A stretch of DNA of 64,000 nt from Mesostigma viride (lineage: Eukaryota; Streptophyta; Mesostigmatophyceae; Mesostigmatales; Mesostigmataceae), in assembly GCA_009746045.1 (NCBI GenBank), contig RPFO01000264.1, positions 744,001-808,000 of the forward strand. Reading direction: 5' to 3'. Under the pieces are notes generated by a model. The model was given only the letters and a program-made list of their open reading frames with translations, searched no databases and was not told where the DNA came from. Below are positions 63,557-64,000 of this stretch, piece by piece (position 1 is the first letter of the stretch; the number at the start of each line of letters is the position of its first letter). Made by a program: the position numbers and the translations under genes.

Positions 63557-63579
63557 GTGGGTGCACACACAAACACACA

Positions 63580-63618
<39 letters not shown>

Positions 63619-63745
63619 CAACAGTGGAGTGACATCAGGTGGGCGCCCCCCCCCCCCACTCACAACACCAGTGGAGTGACATCAGGTGGGTGCCCACACA
63701 CACACACAACACCAGAGGACCGACATCAGATGGGTGCGCTGCACC
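63540..63745 (+). repeat. Copies of the exon Q edge and donor with (CA)n spacers, 3 extra units
   Basis: ATGGACCGACATCAGGTGGG is followed by GTGGAGTGACATCAGGTGGG twice and GAGGACCGACATCAGATGGG once, each separated by CACACA runs. The last copy has lost the GT. Confidence 0.93.
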
Positions 63746-64000
63746 TAGGATCCACGGGGCCTTTGGGTTGGTAGCATTCATGAGAATTACTATCACTACA
63801 TGGTTATTATCGTGGTTCTCTGAACCACGAAAGTTTCTTTATAGTGAGATGGAAGGGCTATCGGGTTCACGTGAAATACCTTTTTGAGGCTGCTGTGGCC
63901 TGATCTGGATAGGTTGTGATACAAGATTTGGCCAGTTTTTCTGGCCAGGTGGCATGAGCTACATTGAGATATAATCTTGCCACTGTATAGTTTTCTTTGT
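63746..64000. other. Intron sequence to the window end
   Basis: No exon recognised. A hairpin, CGTGGTTCTCTGAACCACG, is near 63,812-63,830 and may mark the end of a small inverted-repeat element. Confidence 0.45.

Overview
The window is eukaryotic nuclear DNA, most likely from a green alga of the Chlamydomonas/Volvox/Haematococcus type. It has one GC-rich host gene with many short exons and conventional GT-AG introns. That gene is an isoamylase-type starch debranching protein whose nearest recognisable relative is the non-catalytic ISA2 subunit. Most of the remaining DNA is LTR retrotransposons and tandem repeats. No rRNA, tRNA, operon or other bacterial signature was seen. Species is not determinable from the sequence, and all splicing here is predicted by eye without transcript data.

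Positions 1-30,080 are a three-level nest of LTR retrotransposons, solved from exact repeats and target-site duplications. (1) The outer element is an unusual Copia-like retrotransposon on the + strand, with internal region from 2,270 and its 3' end lost near 30,075. (2) A Ty3/gypsy chromovirus (5,190-27,486, 545-bp LTRs, 5-bp duplication GGAGG) sits inside its integrase. (3a) The chromovirus gag is split by a small gag-only LTR element (7,916-10,939, 698-bp LTRs, duplication GATGG). (3b) Its 3' accessory ORF is split by a second Copia-like element on the minus strand (17,885-26,372, 643-bp LTRs, duplication ACTGG). The two Copia-like elements share an odd design: an extra ORF before gag, domain order gag-integrase-protease-RT-RNase H, an LHGDD box in RT, LTRs bounded by AGTT...AACT, and no TGG primer site next to the 5' LTR. 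The chromovirus carries a separate first ORF with an RNase H1 hybrid-binding (viroplasmin-like) domain, a chromodomain after integrase, and a GC-rich accessory ORF.

Positions 30,080-34,900 hold a LINE-like fragment, a 2.4-kb TTAA-flanked inverted-repeat element resembling piggyBac derivatives, and DNA with no recognised gene.

Positions 35,001 to the end hold the ISA2-like gene. Seventeen exons (about 1.9 kb of coding sequence) keep one continuous reading frame across 28.6 kb, and the 3' end lies beyond the window. Every GH13 catalytic motif that is visible carries substitutions, including loss of the nucleophile Asp and change of the acid/base Glu. Introns are swollen by tandem repeats: 21 bp x about 260, 24 bp x about 75, 65 bp x about 23, (GGGT)n, 63 bp x 13, 11 bp x about 60 and others. 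The most striking pattern is that many repeat units contain the exon edge plus its splice site, so introns carry series of decoy donors or acceptors next to the true exon. This is seen at 10 of 17 exons, with one further possible case.
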